From: Hydnum rufescens UP504
Lineage: Eukaryota > Basidiomycota > Agaricomycetes > Cantharellales > Hydnaceae
NCBI GenBank assembly: GCA_014904985.1
Contig: MU128982.1
Span: 177,560-241,559 of the forward strand
Reading direction: 5' to 3'
DNA: 64,000 bases
The position numbers were made by a program, and so were the translations under genes. Under the pieces are notes generated by a model. That model made no database searches, was not told where the DNA came from, and saw only the letters and a program-made list of their open reading frames with translations. Shown piece by piece: positions 21,626 to 33,518 of the stretch. How positions within the stretch are numbered: the stretch's first letter is position 1; every line of letters begins with the position of its first letter.

Positions 21626-24077
21626 CTATCTCGGGTCGGGAACTACCACATCCTCGTCCTCACGTACCCCATCCACCTCGTTGCCACTTCCATTCGTTTT
21701 GTGGGATGGGTCCTTATCGGATGCCGTTCCACCGGCGCCCAGACCACTTTTAGATTGCCAATATGCTCTCCGGACTTCAGAAGCTGTCTTCCTGGCCGAG
21801 CTCGAGTTCGATGTCCTTCCAGACGGTTCTGTGGCGTCGTCATTGTCGTCCTCGGTGGGGTGAACTATCGGGTTGTCGATTACCGCACCGTTGGGTTTTA
21901 TTGTTGTGTACGAATCGGGATTTGCCTTGCCCGCGTACTCTTCGTCGTTACTATTACTACTGTCGTCAGTATCATGCGCACGAGGAAGGTGGGGGACGGG
22001 AATTAAGGCATCCTTTTGGGAGTTGGAGTTTGCATGCGAGGAGGACTTTGAACGAGTTTGATTTATCAATAGGGAAGAACCGTCGTTTCTGCGCCTCTTG
22101 GCATGAGGCGCAAGGATCGCGTATCGTCCCGTTCCTAATTCGTCTTCACCATCTTTATCATCATCATCAGAAGCAGCAATATACGTCCCGATGGGGCCAT
22201 CTTCTGCTTCATTGTCGGACGACGATGAAGTAGAAGCATGGGTGTGGATCAAGAGGGTCTCTTGGGCACCTCGATATGCTTCGGCCCAAGCATCATCGTC
22301 CTCTTCATCTCCGTAGTCATTGTATCGTCTGCGCTTGGCGGATTTGCGCGGAGAGGGGGACGATGAACGATCTCGGCGATATGTGGGGCTCCTTCGTCGT
22401 TGCGACGGTGTCCCTGCGATCGATCATCATAGCGAGGCGGAGACCGAGAATGTCTATGGCGAGAATGTGATTTTCCGGACGCATGGGTAATGTGGTTGGA
22501 GGAAGAAGGCGCGGGAGGGGGAGGATTGACGCCTACCAACTTATGAAGGGTACCACTGGAATAGAGATCACCCAGAACGCGTCTCCTAGTGATTGTCTAA
22601 AGGAAATGGAAATAACCCGTAGATCAGAAGGCTGAGTGCGAATGGTCTGAGTATGGGTGCTGACCTCTTGCGTGATGCCCATGATACTTCCAAGAAGGCT
22701 CATCTGATCGGTCGTCCGTTTCGCACCAGAAGCATTTTCCCCTTCACTGATAGAGCGATACGAGCCGGAATGTTTCGAAAGAAGCTCGGTCCCTCTCAAA
22801 CAGAGCGTTGCTGACAGGATTTCATACGCCCCGAGCAATGTCTGCCTCACCCTATGGATTGCGAAGCTCCCGCTACTGACATCGTTTGTAAGATCTTGGG
22901 GATCCTCGATGGAGAGAAGACCTGGCGAACCGCGGTTGACCCAGCCGCGATGGTGTTTGTTGAAGTAATGACCGCCAGAACGCAAAGAAATTCCAACAGT
23001 GTCGTACTGAAAGAATCGCCCGTAGGTCTCGAAGAACTCTACAAGTAATACCCGAGGTTGTCGTAGGCATTGATATTGGAGCGACGGATCTTGGGATGCA
23101 TCTAAATATTATCGATTGTCAGGATCAGGCTGTGGGGTGTGGGTCACTTTCAAGATGTGTACCTGCAAGAAACTCGTGACCATGCACACAACACTATAGC
23201 TCCCCAGACCGCCCGAGAATACTTCGTTCATACTTCGCTGGCTCAAGAATGATTTTATAACGAGTATGAGAGGTCGCAGAGCAGGGATCTCTTTCATAAA
23301 TTGATGAACGATAAGTCCCGCAGTGAGACCATTAGTCTGGTTGATACTGATATCGATGGGAATGCGACCATGGGAAGTGATAAATTTGATGATAGGCACT
23401 TTGGCCTTCGCAATAATCTCGACATTATCAGTGATATTGGCACGCCGAAGCAGAGAGGCTAGTTTGGAGAGGACAGAGAATTTGTCCCTATCACGTTGGC
23501 CCTTGATGTTATCTGACTTGATGACTAAATCGATATCTCTGCAAGATACATTTTAACAGGTGAGTTGGAGCCAGGGAAATTGTATAGCTCACCCGAGGGG
23601 AAGGTACAATTTGGTCTCAAAACTTCCAAAAGGCAATACTTCGGCATCTGGGTATTCTGAAATAATCACATTTCGTATCCACTGAATCATCAATCGTCTA
23701 GTCTCATGCTCTTGAGGCGTTGGTGATACATAGTCAACGAAGGCCTTCACTTCTTCGTTAAGCCTTGAGAAGCAGATTGAACAGGTCAGAAAGGTTGAAG
23801 CAATGTCGTGGAACCGATCGTACATCTGAGCAACGTTACTACATCGGTCCCACTGAACAGCAGTCGCCCAGGGTGTGTGGCGAGACTCTGCCGCGATTTG
23901 CTGCTTCTTGGTATATGGTGAGTCCCTTTGCATTTCATCCGCCGATCTTTTGCGACCTCTGGTTGCAGATTGGGCTTCCGCTGCGGCCACAAGTACTGAT
24001 GTCGACGCCTTGGGTTCATCTTCTTCCACCTCGAATGGGATGAAGTCATGATCCAAGATCGAGTCACCAGGAGACAT
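21626..24077 (-). CDS. TRF4: Trf4/5-type non-canonical poly(A) polymerase
   Basis: By family, a nuclear nucleotidyltransferase that adds short oligo(A) tails to aberrant RNAs for exosome decay as part of TRAMP (Cid14 in fission yeast). Start ATG 24077 (MSPGDSILDHDF). Catalytic core: PFGSFETKLYLPLG, then across an intron DIDLVIKS (the G-S...D-x-D site), then IPIDISIN with the third Asp, followed by GGLGSYSVVCMV and EFFETYGRFFQYDT of the central domain. The C-terminus is low-complexity: RS/Pro-rich (SRHRHSRSPPRYDD), a basic KSAKRRR and long acidic Ser-rich segments, ending PDPR. Frame corrections are needed near 23,046 (after NLGYY) and near 22,410 (after GHRRN). It converges on the membrane-protein gene; 21,256-21,625 is the shared 3' region. 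Confidence 0.85.
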
Positions 24078-24294
24078 GGAGGTGCGTGAAACGGCGGACA
24101 AAGGATAATTTATCCGTGGAAGACTTCTCAAGCCTCGAGGTCGCAAGTTTGAAGTCGCGGCGGGTGTGCATCTGTAGTATCGGTAATCTCCGAGTGCAAA
24201 CCAGGCTGAATGCACCCACATCTGTCAATCCCACAGCACCTCTCCGTGAGGACTTGATTGATTGTCGTTATTCGTTCCCATCCTCATACCATTT

Positions 24295-24549
24295 CTAGCT
24301 TGTAAGGAAATTGTCGAAGAGCTCGAGAAATGTCGAGAGGCTGGTTTTATCAATAGGTACTTTGGGGGCTGCAATGATGTGAAGCGGAAGCTCAATCTGT
24401 GTCTTCGGGCGGAGGTATATGACGAGCAGATTGTGCTGTGAGCCCTACTCACACAGTTGCACTCGAATTAGCGAGCCGAAAGAACTGCGCGCCATATCGA
24501 GAAGAGCCGAAGAGAAAACAAGTCTCCCGAGGAGGCGTGGCGTAGACAT
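24295..24549 (-). CDS. Small basic protein, possibly mitochondrial
   Basis: Two exons (24549-24453 and 24368-24295, GTGAGT...TTGCAG intron) join to 56 residues: an Arg/Ser-rich amphipathic N-terminus (MSTPRLLGRLVFSSALLDMA) like a mitochondrial presequence, then SPKVPIDKTSLSTFLELFDN and a stop. It lies 218 nt upstream of TRF4 on the same strand and divergent from GPD1. No family is recognised, and the second part could continue into further exons. Confidence 0.35.
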
Positions 24550-25179
24550 ATTGAAAAGGAGGGTACAAACGACCCATGACTCCCTCATAGTCCTGTCGAG
24601 TCCAGCAGGGCCAGCACCTTGGATAACAATCTTAAGTGCGACCTGACGTGAGGGAGGTTAATTATGATCGCTGGATTTATGTACCCTAATGCCACGATGC
24701 AGACATTACCGTGGTTGATTCACTAGTGATACACCTTTGCACAAATATGTGGCTCGCTGGTGGGCTACCCCGTTATTAGATGAAGGTCCACTTCTCCTAG
24801 CTGGCAGGATATCGATGCGCGTACTGGGCTGCCTCATGTCGCCTCCGCGATATTCACTCATGTCGTCCGCGATATTCAGGATAATGGGAAAAATCCCTCA
24901 GACTGGGGTACGGTAAGAATAAAAGTACAATATTGATATTGGCGTTGAGTTGATTTGTTGGGCCGTGTTGATCTCAGACTGCGACGTGCGGGTCACCAGA
25001 CTGGGTGACCCATGACCTTGAGATCTTTGGAAATCCTCGGTCCTCTCTTCGTGCGGCTAACTTCCCCGAAGCCTTTCCTCGGGTCTATCAGCAGATTGAG
25101 TAGATTCAGATCTCCTTGTTCTAGTCCTTACTCTACCACCCCACCCACTTCCCTCACTCAAACAATAGCTGCACTCAGA
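24550..25179. promoter_or_regulatory. Intergenic region between divergent genes
   Basis: About 630 bases between the small minus-strand gene and GPD1. An imperfect tandem repeat (TCATGTCGCCTCCGCGATATTCA then CTCATGTCGTCCGCGATATTCA) lies at about 24,834-24,878. A CT-rich leader precedes the GPD1 start. No reading frame is supported. Confidence 0.5.
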
Positions 25180-26902
25180 ATGTCTTCCCGATCCCCCACG
25201 CCCGTCAAAGTCTGGTTCTAGGCTCTGGAAACTTTGGTTCCTGTTTGGCCGACCACCTTGGTCTGTTTCCCATGTGGTGTCCTCTCCGCCTCATTGCGAC
25301 TTCTCTGATAACATCTCTGTATTCTCTGACTCCTTTTCACGCCTGCTTATTGCAGCTGATTCGGAACACGAAGTAATGCTATGGAGTCGTTCTCAGGACG
25401 GTGGTAGAATCTCTTAACACGACAAATAGAGTTCGTCAAAATTAAGCTTTGTGACCCTGAGAAGGACCAAGACACTGTTTTTAATGTTTTGACTCCTTTC
25501 ACCTCGCCGAACAGCACCCTCATTACCTCAAAGAACATGTATTCCCCGACACTATCAAAGCCGTCGGCCCCGAATTGCCTGATGCCGAGGTCATACGAAG
25601 CGTAGACGTGCTGTTGTTTGCGATCCCCACCGAAGGATTGAGGTACGTGCACCGTAATCAGGCTGGAGCTCTTGACACATTTCCCGTATAAATAGAGACT
25701 TGTTGACAATGATGCGGTTGAGATGGGATGTACAGAACCTTCCGCTGGTCATCTTCGTCAATAAGGGGATTGAATCGGGCACTCGAGCGCTTTCGCTCGA
25801 GATCATTGTGGATACATGCGGCCAGGAGGTAGCCAAGGCATCTACTTTCATCGTAAGTGGATTTTTGATCATACCGATGTTTGGTCTCATGGTCGTGTGC
25901 GATGCAGTCCGGGCCATCTTTCGCAAAGGAAAGTCAGTAATAATAGCTTATCTACTCGTCGATATATTGTCTGACGCCTATGCAGTTATCAAACGGCAGC
26001 CGACACAAGTTTCCGTTGTCTCGTTGTCGCTACAGCACGCTCAACGAGCAGCAGCAGTGTTCCACCAGCCTTGGTTCAGATGTTATACAGGGACAGATCC
26101 AATCGGCGTCGAGCTAGCTGGGGCACTGAAGAATGTGTATGCCATCGGTGAGTAACTGGGTTCTTGGTTTTAGGGGGACATGTCTGATGCTGGAGCAGCG
26201 GCCGGGGCGGCTGCCGGGCTGGGGTTCGGGGACAATACGCGGGCTGGACTGATTACAAGATCGCTGGCTGAAATGACGAGATTGGGTGCGCGTATGGGGC
26301 TTCCCCGTTGACATTTTTGTCGCTTGCTGGTGAGTCGATGAATCATATTTCATGGAGGGGGCTAACACATTCAATAGGTGTGGGTGATCTCTTCCTTACG
26401 TGTAGTTCCCCAACGTCTCGGGTGAGTTCGGAGGACAGATGCGGGTGTCTGATTTTTTTTTAAAGATGAAATTGACAGAATTATACCGTCGGATTTCGCC
26501 TTGGGAAAGGGGAAACGCTGGAAGCCATCATCAGCACCTTGGGAAGTGTAGCCGAAGGCAGGTTATTCGATGTATTGCCGATGAGCCGGCACTGAGGACA
26601 CTCAAATAGGTGTAACGACAACCAAGGGACTGCACGAAATAGTCAAAGATCTTGGCGTATACGCTCCGGTACGTAGTATCGAAAATCACAAGGACGCAAT
26701 TCTGAATATGGGGAGTCAGATTGCTGAAGCGGTGTACGAGGTGCTGTATAAGGGTGTATCCGCAGCAGATATGTCACGGCAACTGATGGCTGAGCCTGCG
26801 GCTGACTCGGAGGTAGACCTACCTGAACGTGCAGGAGGGCCTGTTGAGGAACTGCTGCGAAAGTTGGGGATTTCGCCGGGGCCCGAGAAAGCGGCCCATT
26901 GA
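25180..26902 (+). CDS. GPD1: NAD-dependent glycerol-3-phosphate dehydrogenase
   Basis: Cytosolic enzyme reducing dihydroxyacetone phosphate to glycerol-3-phosphate, for glycerol synthesis and redox or osmotic balance. Start ATG 25180. The Rossmann motif [15 protein letters not shown] spans exon 1; later come [29 protein letters not shown], the catalytic-Lys region [28 protein letters not shown] and GVGDLFLTC. About ten exons with 45-90 nt introns. Frame corrections are needed near 25,213 (missing base before VLGSG), 25,400 (extra G), 26,175 (exon 7 start) and 26,295 (GGGG for expected GGGGG). The intron at 26,558-26,609 appears to use a GC-AG pair. The C-terminal tail ([16 protein letters not shown]) is longer than in yeast Gpd1. 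Confidence 0.9.
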
Positions 26903-27137
26903 GCTCTGACCTGTTCAAGTCCCTTCTCCTCGTCCCCCTTTCTTGTTCCCTACCCCTCCCCCTGTCCCTTTGCCCTGCTCTTCCAACGAGTGGGGGGTGG
27001 GAAATAATATTGTCTCGTTGAGCCGCGTGAATTTTTTGTGTCCGGTAGTAGCCTTTACAATTTTTACACATCTGCTGCTGTTTAGTGCTTGCGTGTTTTC
27101 TTCCTCATCTTGCTCTACCCATACCTTGCTGTGCTCA

Positions 27138-29323
27138 ATGGTGTCCCCGATCTGGAAAGTGGCGTCGGAAGGTGACCTCGAAAAAGTGAAGGAACTCTTG
27201 AACGAGCCCTCTTCCATCGATATCGAGATCAAGGGTAAGTCAGACAGATTCTCACTCTTTCCCGGGTCCAATCCGACCCGTGCATCCCCCTCAGACCACA
27301 CAGGCGCAACTCCTCTTATCCAGGCCGTCCGAAACGGACATCGCGATGTAGTCAAGGAACTGTTGCAAACCGGTGGTACGCGCAAACTACTGCTCTCTGA
27401 TCGGCTGCGTCAGTGATAATTTGTTCCAGGTGCCAATCCGTTCAACCCATCGAGCCAAGGAAGGCCTGAGACCTACACGACTGACCAGGACATTCTTTCC
27501 CTCCTCGCCGACGCCCGAAGTGTCTATGCTAGCACCCACCCAGAACATGTTCCTTCTGAGCAGCAGCCCCAGTCTGACGCTCCCCAGCCCTACCATGAGC
27601 CACCGTATGGGCCTCCACAAGGTTACTATCGCCCTGTAGGACCCCCGGGTCCGGACGCGCCTTACCAGGGTTACTACCTGCCAGAAGGTGCCTATTACGT
27701 GCCCCCGCCACCTGTAACTTCAGAGTATGTACCGCCGGTGCCCTTCAGTGGCCAGGGAATGCCCCCACCAGAGATTACCAAAACAATACCTTGCCGGTGC
27801 GTCGATGACCTTGCCATTCACATTTGTTTCTCGCCCATTGAGTTGTGGAAAAATTCCTGACAACAGATATTTTCCTGCTTGCCGCTATGGCGCCTCCTGT
27901 GCATTCGCCCATCCACAGCCGGCGTATTACTCTGGGTCCCTGCCACCTCATCAGTATCCTCCCTACGATCCCAATTCGCCAGTTCACTACCCTCCTCCAT
28001 ACTACCAAGGGGCTCCCAACTTTCCACCCCAGCATGTGCTATCACAACCTCCTTCGTCTCTTCATCATGACGGGAGTCCGCCGCCTCAGGGTTCAGCCCC
28101 TGACCATAATGGTCCTTTTTCACCACCACCCTCTGGCTACGTCATGGCCCCTGTATCCCCCACATTTATCCCTACAAATGCCCCTCCCAACGGTGCCCAG
28201 CCACACTCATTCTTCCCTGGGACAACGGGCGCATACCCTCATCCTCCGTATCCACCGACGTCTCCGACCCACCAACGACGAGAATCTTTCAGCGCGTATC
28301 CTTATCCACCTTATCATCCGCAACAACGCCTTCCTTCCCCATCGCATGATGAAATAGAATTTCGTAAGCCTCCTCGCGACGAGACTAATGGACATCATCC
28401 ACGGGATCCGTCTTATTCATCGCGGCGGGAGGTCATAGGTCTTCCTTCAGTGGCTCTGGCCAACGTAAACCTCCGCCACCTTGCATGTTTTTCCCTCGGG
28501 AAAATGTCGCAATGGGTAAATCCAGTCCCTTCATTTTATGCGTTCAGGACTCTGACCCATTCATTACGGAGCAGTGATGACTGTCGCTTCCAGCATATTG
28601 TCTTAGAAGATGGCCAACAGCCGTTTCCAAGAGCGGCCTACCCTTTCGCCTCTCGCTCTTATCGAGGCCGTGGTTTCCCGCCGGGCGCTTCGGAGGACAA
28701 GAAAGGGGACTTTGAAGTCAAATACGTGCGCTCCTTCGGACCACTTCACCCTGACTCTTAGTGCTGATGATTGTCTCAAATCCATAGCCTCATTATTCTG
28801 GAGTACACCCTGATAAGGCGGCAATTGCTCAGCAGTTGGCATCATTACCGTCAAACATTCGATCCTTGAATTTGTCCAATAGCCATCGTAATACTGAAAA
28901 GGGTCCCAAAAGTAATGGGACAGGGACGCCCTCGAAACAACGTATCCCGAACGCAGATGACTTCCCGTCGCTGAATGGTTCTATACGGTCCACCACTGGA
29001 TCTGTCCACTCGGTATCAAGCGGGAAAACTGCAGCCCAAATTTTAAAATCATCACCGCCTACTGCTAAGGCTCGGACTGCAAAGGAAGCGCCAAGGTCAG
29101 AAGGGACCTCGACATCGGGGAAAACAACAGATCTCGACTCTACCGGTTCGTCGAGTAGCGCGACTGGTACTGGCGGGCAGGTACATCAGATAGTGTGACC
29201 TTCCGTACCGCCTATACTAATCATCCTTGAGTGACCCAGGTATCTCGGCCGACATCCCCTGAAGAAGTCTCTACCACCAAAACTCAAAATACATCGATCG
29301 AGGTACCACCCGTAGTGATGTAA
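27138..29323 (+). CDS. Ankyrin and CCCH zinc-finger protein
   Basis: Start ATG 27138. The first two exons encode one to two ankyrin repeats (VASEGDLEKVKELLNEP, then GATPLIQAVRNGHRDVVKEL and GANPFNPSS). A Pro/Tyr/Gln-rich region follows. Finger 1 is CRYFPACRYGASCAFAH (C-x5-C-x5-C-x3-H), completed across the intron 27,797-27,866. A second Pro-rich region leads to finger 2, CMFFP-GKCRNGDDCRFQH (C-x7-C-x5-C-x3-H), split by an intron and needing one base restored near 28,497. The end is Ser/Thr-rich, with a final exon VSRPTSPEEVSTT...PPVVM and stop at 29,323. CCCH fingers of this spacing bind RNA, so an mRNA-binding regulator is likely; the partner and target are unknown. One further frame change is required near 28,760-28,840. 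Confidence 0.75.
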
Positions 29324-29887
29324 ATGCCCCGGTCGGCATTCGTTTTTGAATGTCTCTTCTCATCTCGATTCATTTGATGTCTCTCACCCATTCGTGTCAC
29401 TGTTCGACTTTGTTATCAACCACACCACTCATCATTGTCAGTCAAGCCTTTTCAGCATCTGGTTTATCCTTTCCTTTTCTTCTCATCTTGTTCGCGGCTT
29501 GGGAATGGAAATTGATTGCTGTCACATATTCGGGACTCTTCTTCTAGACCTTGCTTCTGCAACCCCCTACTCCCTATTCTTCCTTCTGTCTTCTATCTGT
29601 GCTACAAGTCGCCCGACATTCTCATACCGGCCGCCCTCATCTGTTCCTGCAACATCTATGCCTTCTCGCTTCATCTCCAGTCTTCCACTTCTACACGATT
29701 TCCCGTTTATCTTGTTCTGGATTGTTCACAAGCCCTCCCTTTCCTCATCTTTTTTTTCTATGCCCCCAACCATGTCATGCTTCGTGCGCAATGCCCTCCT
29801 GACTCCATTATCATCTGTCTACGTTCACTGTTTCCGCAGAAAAATAAACATTATATAGTTGTATTTATATTCGGCCTTGCGTGCCAG
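29324..29887. other. 3' intergenic region between convergent genes
   Basis: T/C-rich sequence between the ankyrin-CCCH gene and ADE5,7. The overlapping Ser/Phe-rich plus-strand frames (29,346-29,908) show pyrimidine bias rather than coding features. An AATAAA-like AAAATAAACATTATA occurs near 29,840. Confidence 0.6.
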
Positions 29888-32769
29888 CTAGCCTGCAGCC
29901 AGCCATGAATCTAGGCCCAACAGTTCCACGCCTGGAATCTCCGTGACCCGACCAATGTGGTTGAAAATACCTTCCGCGAACTCACTCTTGAGCAATCCAG
30001 AAACGAGGTGTGCATCCTCGGGAGCCACTATCAGCACCATCCCAATACCATTATTGAACGTGCGAGCCATCTCAGCAGGCGCCACGTTCCCCGCCCGCCT
30101 GAGGAACTTGAACACTTCCGGCACGGTCCATTTCTTCACGTCCAAGGAAGCGCCCAGACCACGCGGGAGCACGCGCGGGATGTTCTCAGTGAATCCGCCC
30201 CCCGTGATGTGTGACATGCCCTTTATCAGTCCGCGGCGTACTATGGGGAGCAGCGCTTGAACGTATATGCGCGTAGGTTCGAGGAGAGCCTGGCCGATGG
30301 TGCGTTGCTCGTCCCACGGACAGCGCGACGAGTAGCTGTGACCAGACGACTCGATTATTTTGCGCACGAGTGAGAATCCATTCGAGTGCAGGCCCGACGA
30401 TGGCAGGCCAATCAAGACATCTCCAGCAACTATCGTAGGCTGCGGTAACAGGAGTGTGCGCTCCACCGCGCCGACAGCGAATCCCGCTAGATCGTAATCA
30501 CCTAACAATGCCAAGGAGTATCAGTATCATACGCGTTCTGTCTTCCTTTCTTTGCCCGGAACAATGACAAGGAATTTCTTACCCGAGCTGATACATTGCC
30601 GGCATTTCAGCAGTTTCTCCTCCAATGAGGGCACAACCAGCTTGCAGGCATCCCGCGGCGATACCCCTGATAACCTGTTTAGCAACTGATACGTCCAGTG
30701 CCCCGCACCCGTAATAGTCCAGGAAGTATAGCTGGCTCGGCACCCTGGACAATGAGATCGTTCACTGACATGGCGACCAGGTCGATACCTTGGTAGAAGA
30801 GGTCCCGCTGTGAAAAAACATCATCATGGAAGTGTAGCCAGGTTGGCCTTACCAACGGTATCATGGATCCCCACTTCAATTGCGACTCGGAGCTTAGTAC
30901 CGACACCATCTGTCCCACTGACGAGCACAGGGTCCGAGAAATTAGCAGCCTTGATGTCGAACACGCCTCCAAATCCTCCGATCTCCCCATCCGCACCGGG
31001 GCGACGTGTGGAGCGAACAAGAGGTTTGATGGCTTCAACAAGTTCATTCCCGGCATCCACGGAGACACCTGCTTGCGCATACGTCAATCCAGCGACGGGG
31101 ATATTTGATTCAGAAGATGGCGCCAATGCCCTGTCGATATCAATCAGACTAATATTTCAAGAGCCAGATTGAATACCTCGTGCCGGTGGCCGATATCCCG
31201 CCTGAACGTCTTTCCCTCGAAATCGATGGCATCTACGCCTTTGTAGGCTGCGGCAAGCGCCTCATTCAACGTAGGGGCAAACGCGGATACAACAAGAACG
31301 CGACCGCCAGAAGTCACAACTGTCCCATTGGTGTTTTTGGTAGTTCCAGCATGGAAGATTTGCACTCCTACGGCAAATAAAATGTGTAACCCATAGGGCC
31401 ACCAAGATTAGGGAGGCGCACGCACCTGAGGGCACCTGACCAAAGGTTATCGTTTTATCTTTAGAGAATGGGCCCGGATAACCCGATGACGCCAAGACCA
31501 CGGAAACGGCAGATCCATTGCGTACCGCAATCTTGACAGAGTCTAGTCGATGCTCTACTGAAGCCTGGATAAAGTGAAAATACATTAGACAATCGATAAA
31601 GTCAGAACATAGGGGCGGAGTGTGCATACCATCATGACTTCTGCCAAGTCGGTCTCCTCTGAAAGAAGCATCATGAGTGCCTCTGTTTCTGGGTCGCCAA
31701 ACCTAACATTGTATTCCAAAACCTTGGTCCAGTTGAAGTTAACATGAAACCAGTGAATAATAGTCCGACAAAGGGGAATCCTAGGTCAAAACGATCAGGA
31801 AAGTATCATCATAAATTGCACAGGTCAAGAATATTAGACTCACCCTCTCTTCGCATTCCGTCCACGGTTGGTTGAAGTGGTTCCTTTTGTATTCGTGCAA
31901 TCAAATCTGGAGTAGCAATGGGGGCAGGGGCATAAGCCCCCATACCCCCTGTATTTGGACCAGTGTCGCCTTCGCCAATCCGTTTATGATCCTGAGCCGC
32001 TGGGAGGGGGACAATAGTATAACCATCGGAAAATGCCAAAATCGAGAGTTCCGGCCCCTCCAAACGTTCCTCGATGACCACTTCTGAGCCTGCATGGGGG
32101 TGGGGTGTATTAAGAAACTATGTACACATGATAAAATGAAAGCCCTCACCTGCCTCTCCAAATACTCGATCGAGCAGGATACTTTTCAAACCCTCAAGGG
32201 CAGCTTCCTGGGTGTCGGGGAGAAGAACACCCTTCCCAGCGGCAAGACCACTAGCTTTTAGGACAATTTTATGGTTGCAGTCCTTGATATACCTTGCGGC
32301 CTCGGCGTACTGCGACGCTGTAAATATGCGGTACTGGGCCGTAGGAATATCATTCCTCCGCATAAACTCCTTCGAGAATGCTTTTGATCCTTCCATGCGA
32401 GCCGCACGAGAACTTGGACCAAAAACAGGAATGCCCACTGCCCGCACGCATAGCTTGAGCTTAAAAAAAATCCTAGCTACCAAATAAATCGAATTACCTA
32501 CCGGATCGAAACGATGCTTCTATCCCATCAACAAGAGGCTGCTCCGGTCCAGGAATAACCAGATTGATTTTATTCCGCACGGCAAAATCGACGAGCTTGG
32601 GAAAATCGGATGCGGAAAGATTGACGTTCGTCGACTTGGGACTGAATGCGGTGCCCCCATTCCCTGGGGCGACATAGATCTTCTCAACAATAGAGGATTG
32701 GGCCAGGCGCCACGCCAACGCGTGTTCCCTGCCACCTCCACCTACGATGAGAACATGCAGTTGGTTCAT
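29888..32769 (-). CDS. ADE5,7: Bifunctional GAR synthetase / AIR synthetase
   Basis: Cytosolic purine synthesis: the N-terminal half (PurD) makes glycinamide ribonucleotide and the C-terminal half (PurM) makes aminoimidazole ribonucleotide. ATG 32769 opens [20 protein letters not shown]. Then come [68 protein letters not shown] and [11 protein letters not shown] of PurD. PurM follows with [84 protein letters not shown] and [17 protein letters not shown], ending at 29,888. About nine exons; the first are 32769-32502, 32437-32150 and 32089-31849. Two frame corrections: near 31,724 (AA for AAA before GTTTTGG) and near 30,727 (extra base before [12 protein letters not shown]). Length and domain order are normal for fungi. 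Confidence 0.93.
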
Positions 32770-33035
32770 GCTCGTTTGAATTCGTTTCCACGTGATTACC
32801 TAACATCGCCTTTTCGGGAAACTCCGAAACTCTTTTCCTAGTGAGAGCCTCTTGGCCAGTTCTCATCAAAGAAACAAAGTAGTTGCGTTACCCGCGGACT
32901 CTCATATGGGCCTTTTTTTCGCGGCGACGACCGGGTAACAGGCTCATCCTGACCAACTCCACTCAGAGCATATGTCAATGCTGGTTCCCCCGTCGTATTT
33001 TTCTCAACCAATCGTTTTCACGGCCATGATCCCTA

Positions 33036-33518
33036 ATGGCAATTGACAGCATTCATTGGGAAAACATATCACACCCCTCAAATATGATAGGCTGGGGTGT
33101 TCTTTACTACTTGGACGGCAGCAAAAACGCAGTTCAAGAACCCCTGCCAAAGATGTCACTTTTGGAGCTTAAAAAGTACTCTGGGCTTATGCGCAAGCAA
33201 TGTCGAGTCCTTGGCCCCAACATCAACGTCGATACGAGTGATTTGGATGATGACAAAAACTAGCTTTGCGCAGGGTGTGATGCTCCAGACAACTCCAGTC
33301 TCACCAAGGAAGACACTTTACTGGAGGTGTTGGAATTTAACACAGAGCATGATAGTGTCGATATCCATATCCTCTATTTCAGGGCTGAGTCAGGCCTGCA
33401 AATATCGAAAGGACATCAGGTTCGGCAGTCGTGGTCTGCCAGCGGTCCAACGTCTTTAGCGTCGGCAAAGGTATTATATCTTAAACCAAACTTCCTTCTC
33501 AAAGTCACCTCCGAATAA
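33036..33518 (+). pseudogene. Open frame interrupted by one TAG, unidentified
   Basis: One frame runs from ATG 33036 to 33518 with a single TAG at 33,261, giving two halves of 75 and about 85 residues (SLLELKKYSGLMRKQCRVLG before; LCAGCDAPDNSSLTKEDTLL and VDIHILYFRAESGLQISKG after). The stop could fall in a short intron ending AACTAG. The second half has a C-x2-C pair. It overlaps the last bases of the aldolase gene in antisense. No family is recognised. Confidence 0.35.

Noticed and set aside
29346..29908. Plus-strand 170- and 130-residue frames after the CCCH gene
   Set aside because: Phe/Ser/Leu-rich because of T/C bias in a 3' intergenic region; no domain, no splice structure.
30863..31172. 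Plus-strand frames antisense to ADE5,7
   Set aside because: Complement of strongly conserved PurM exons; no independent evidence.
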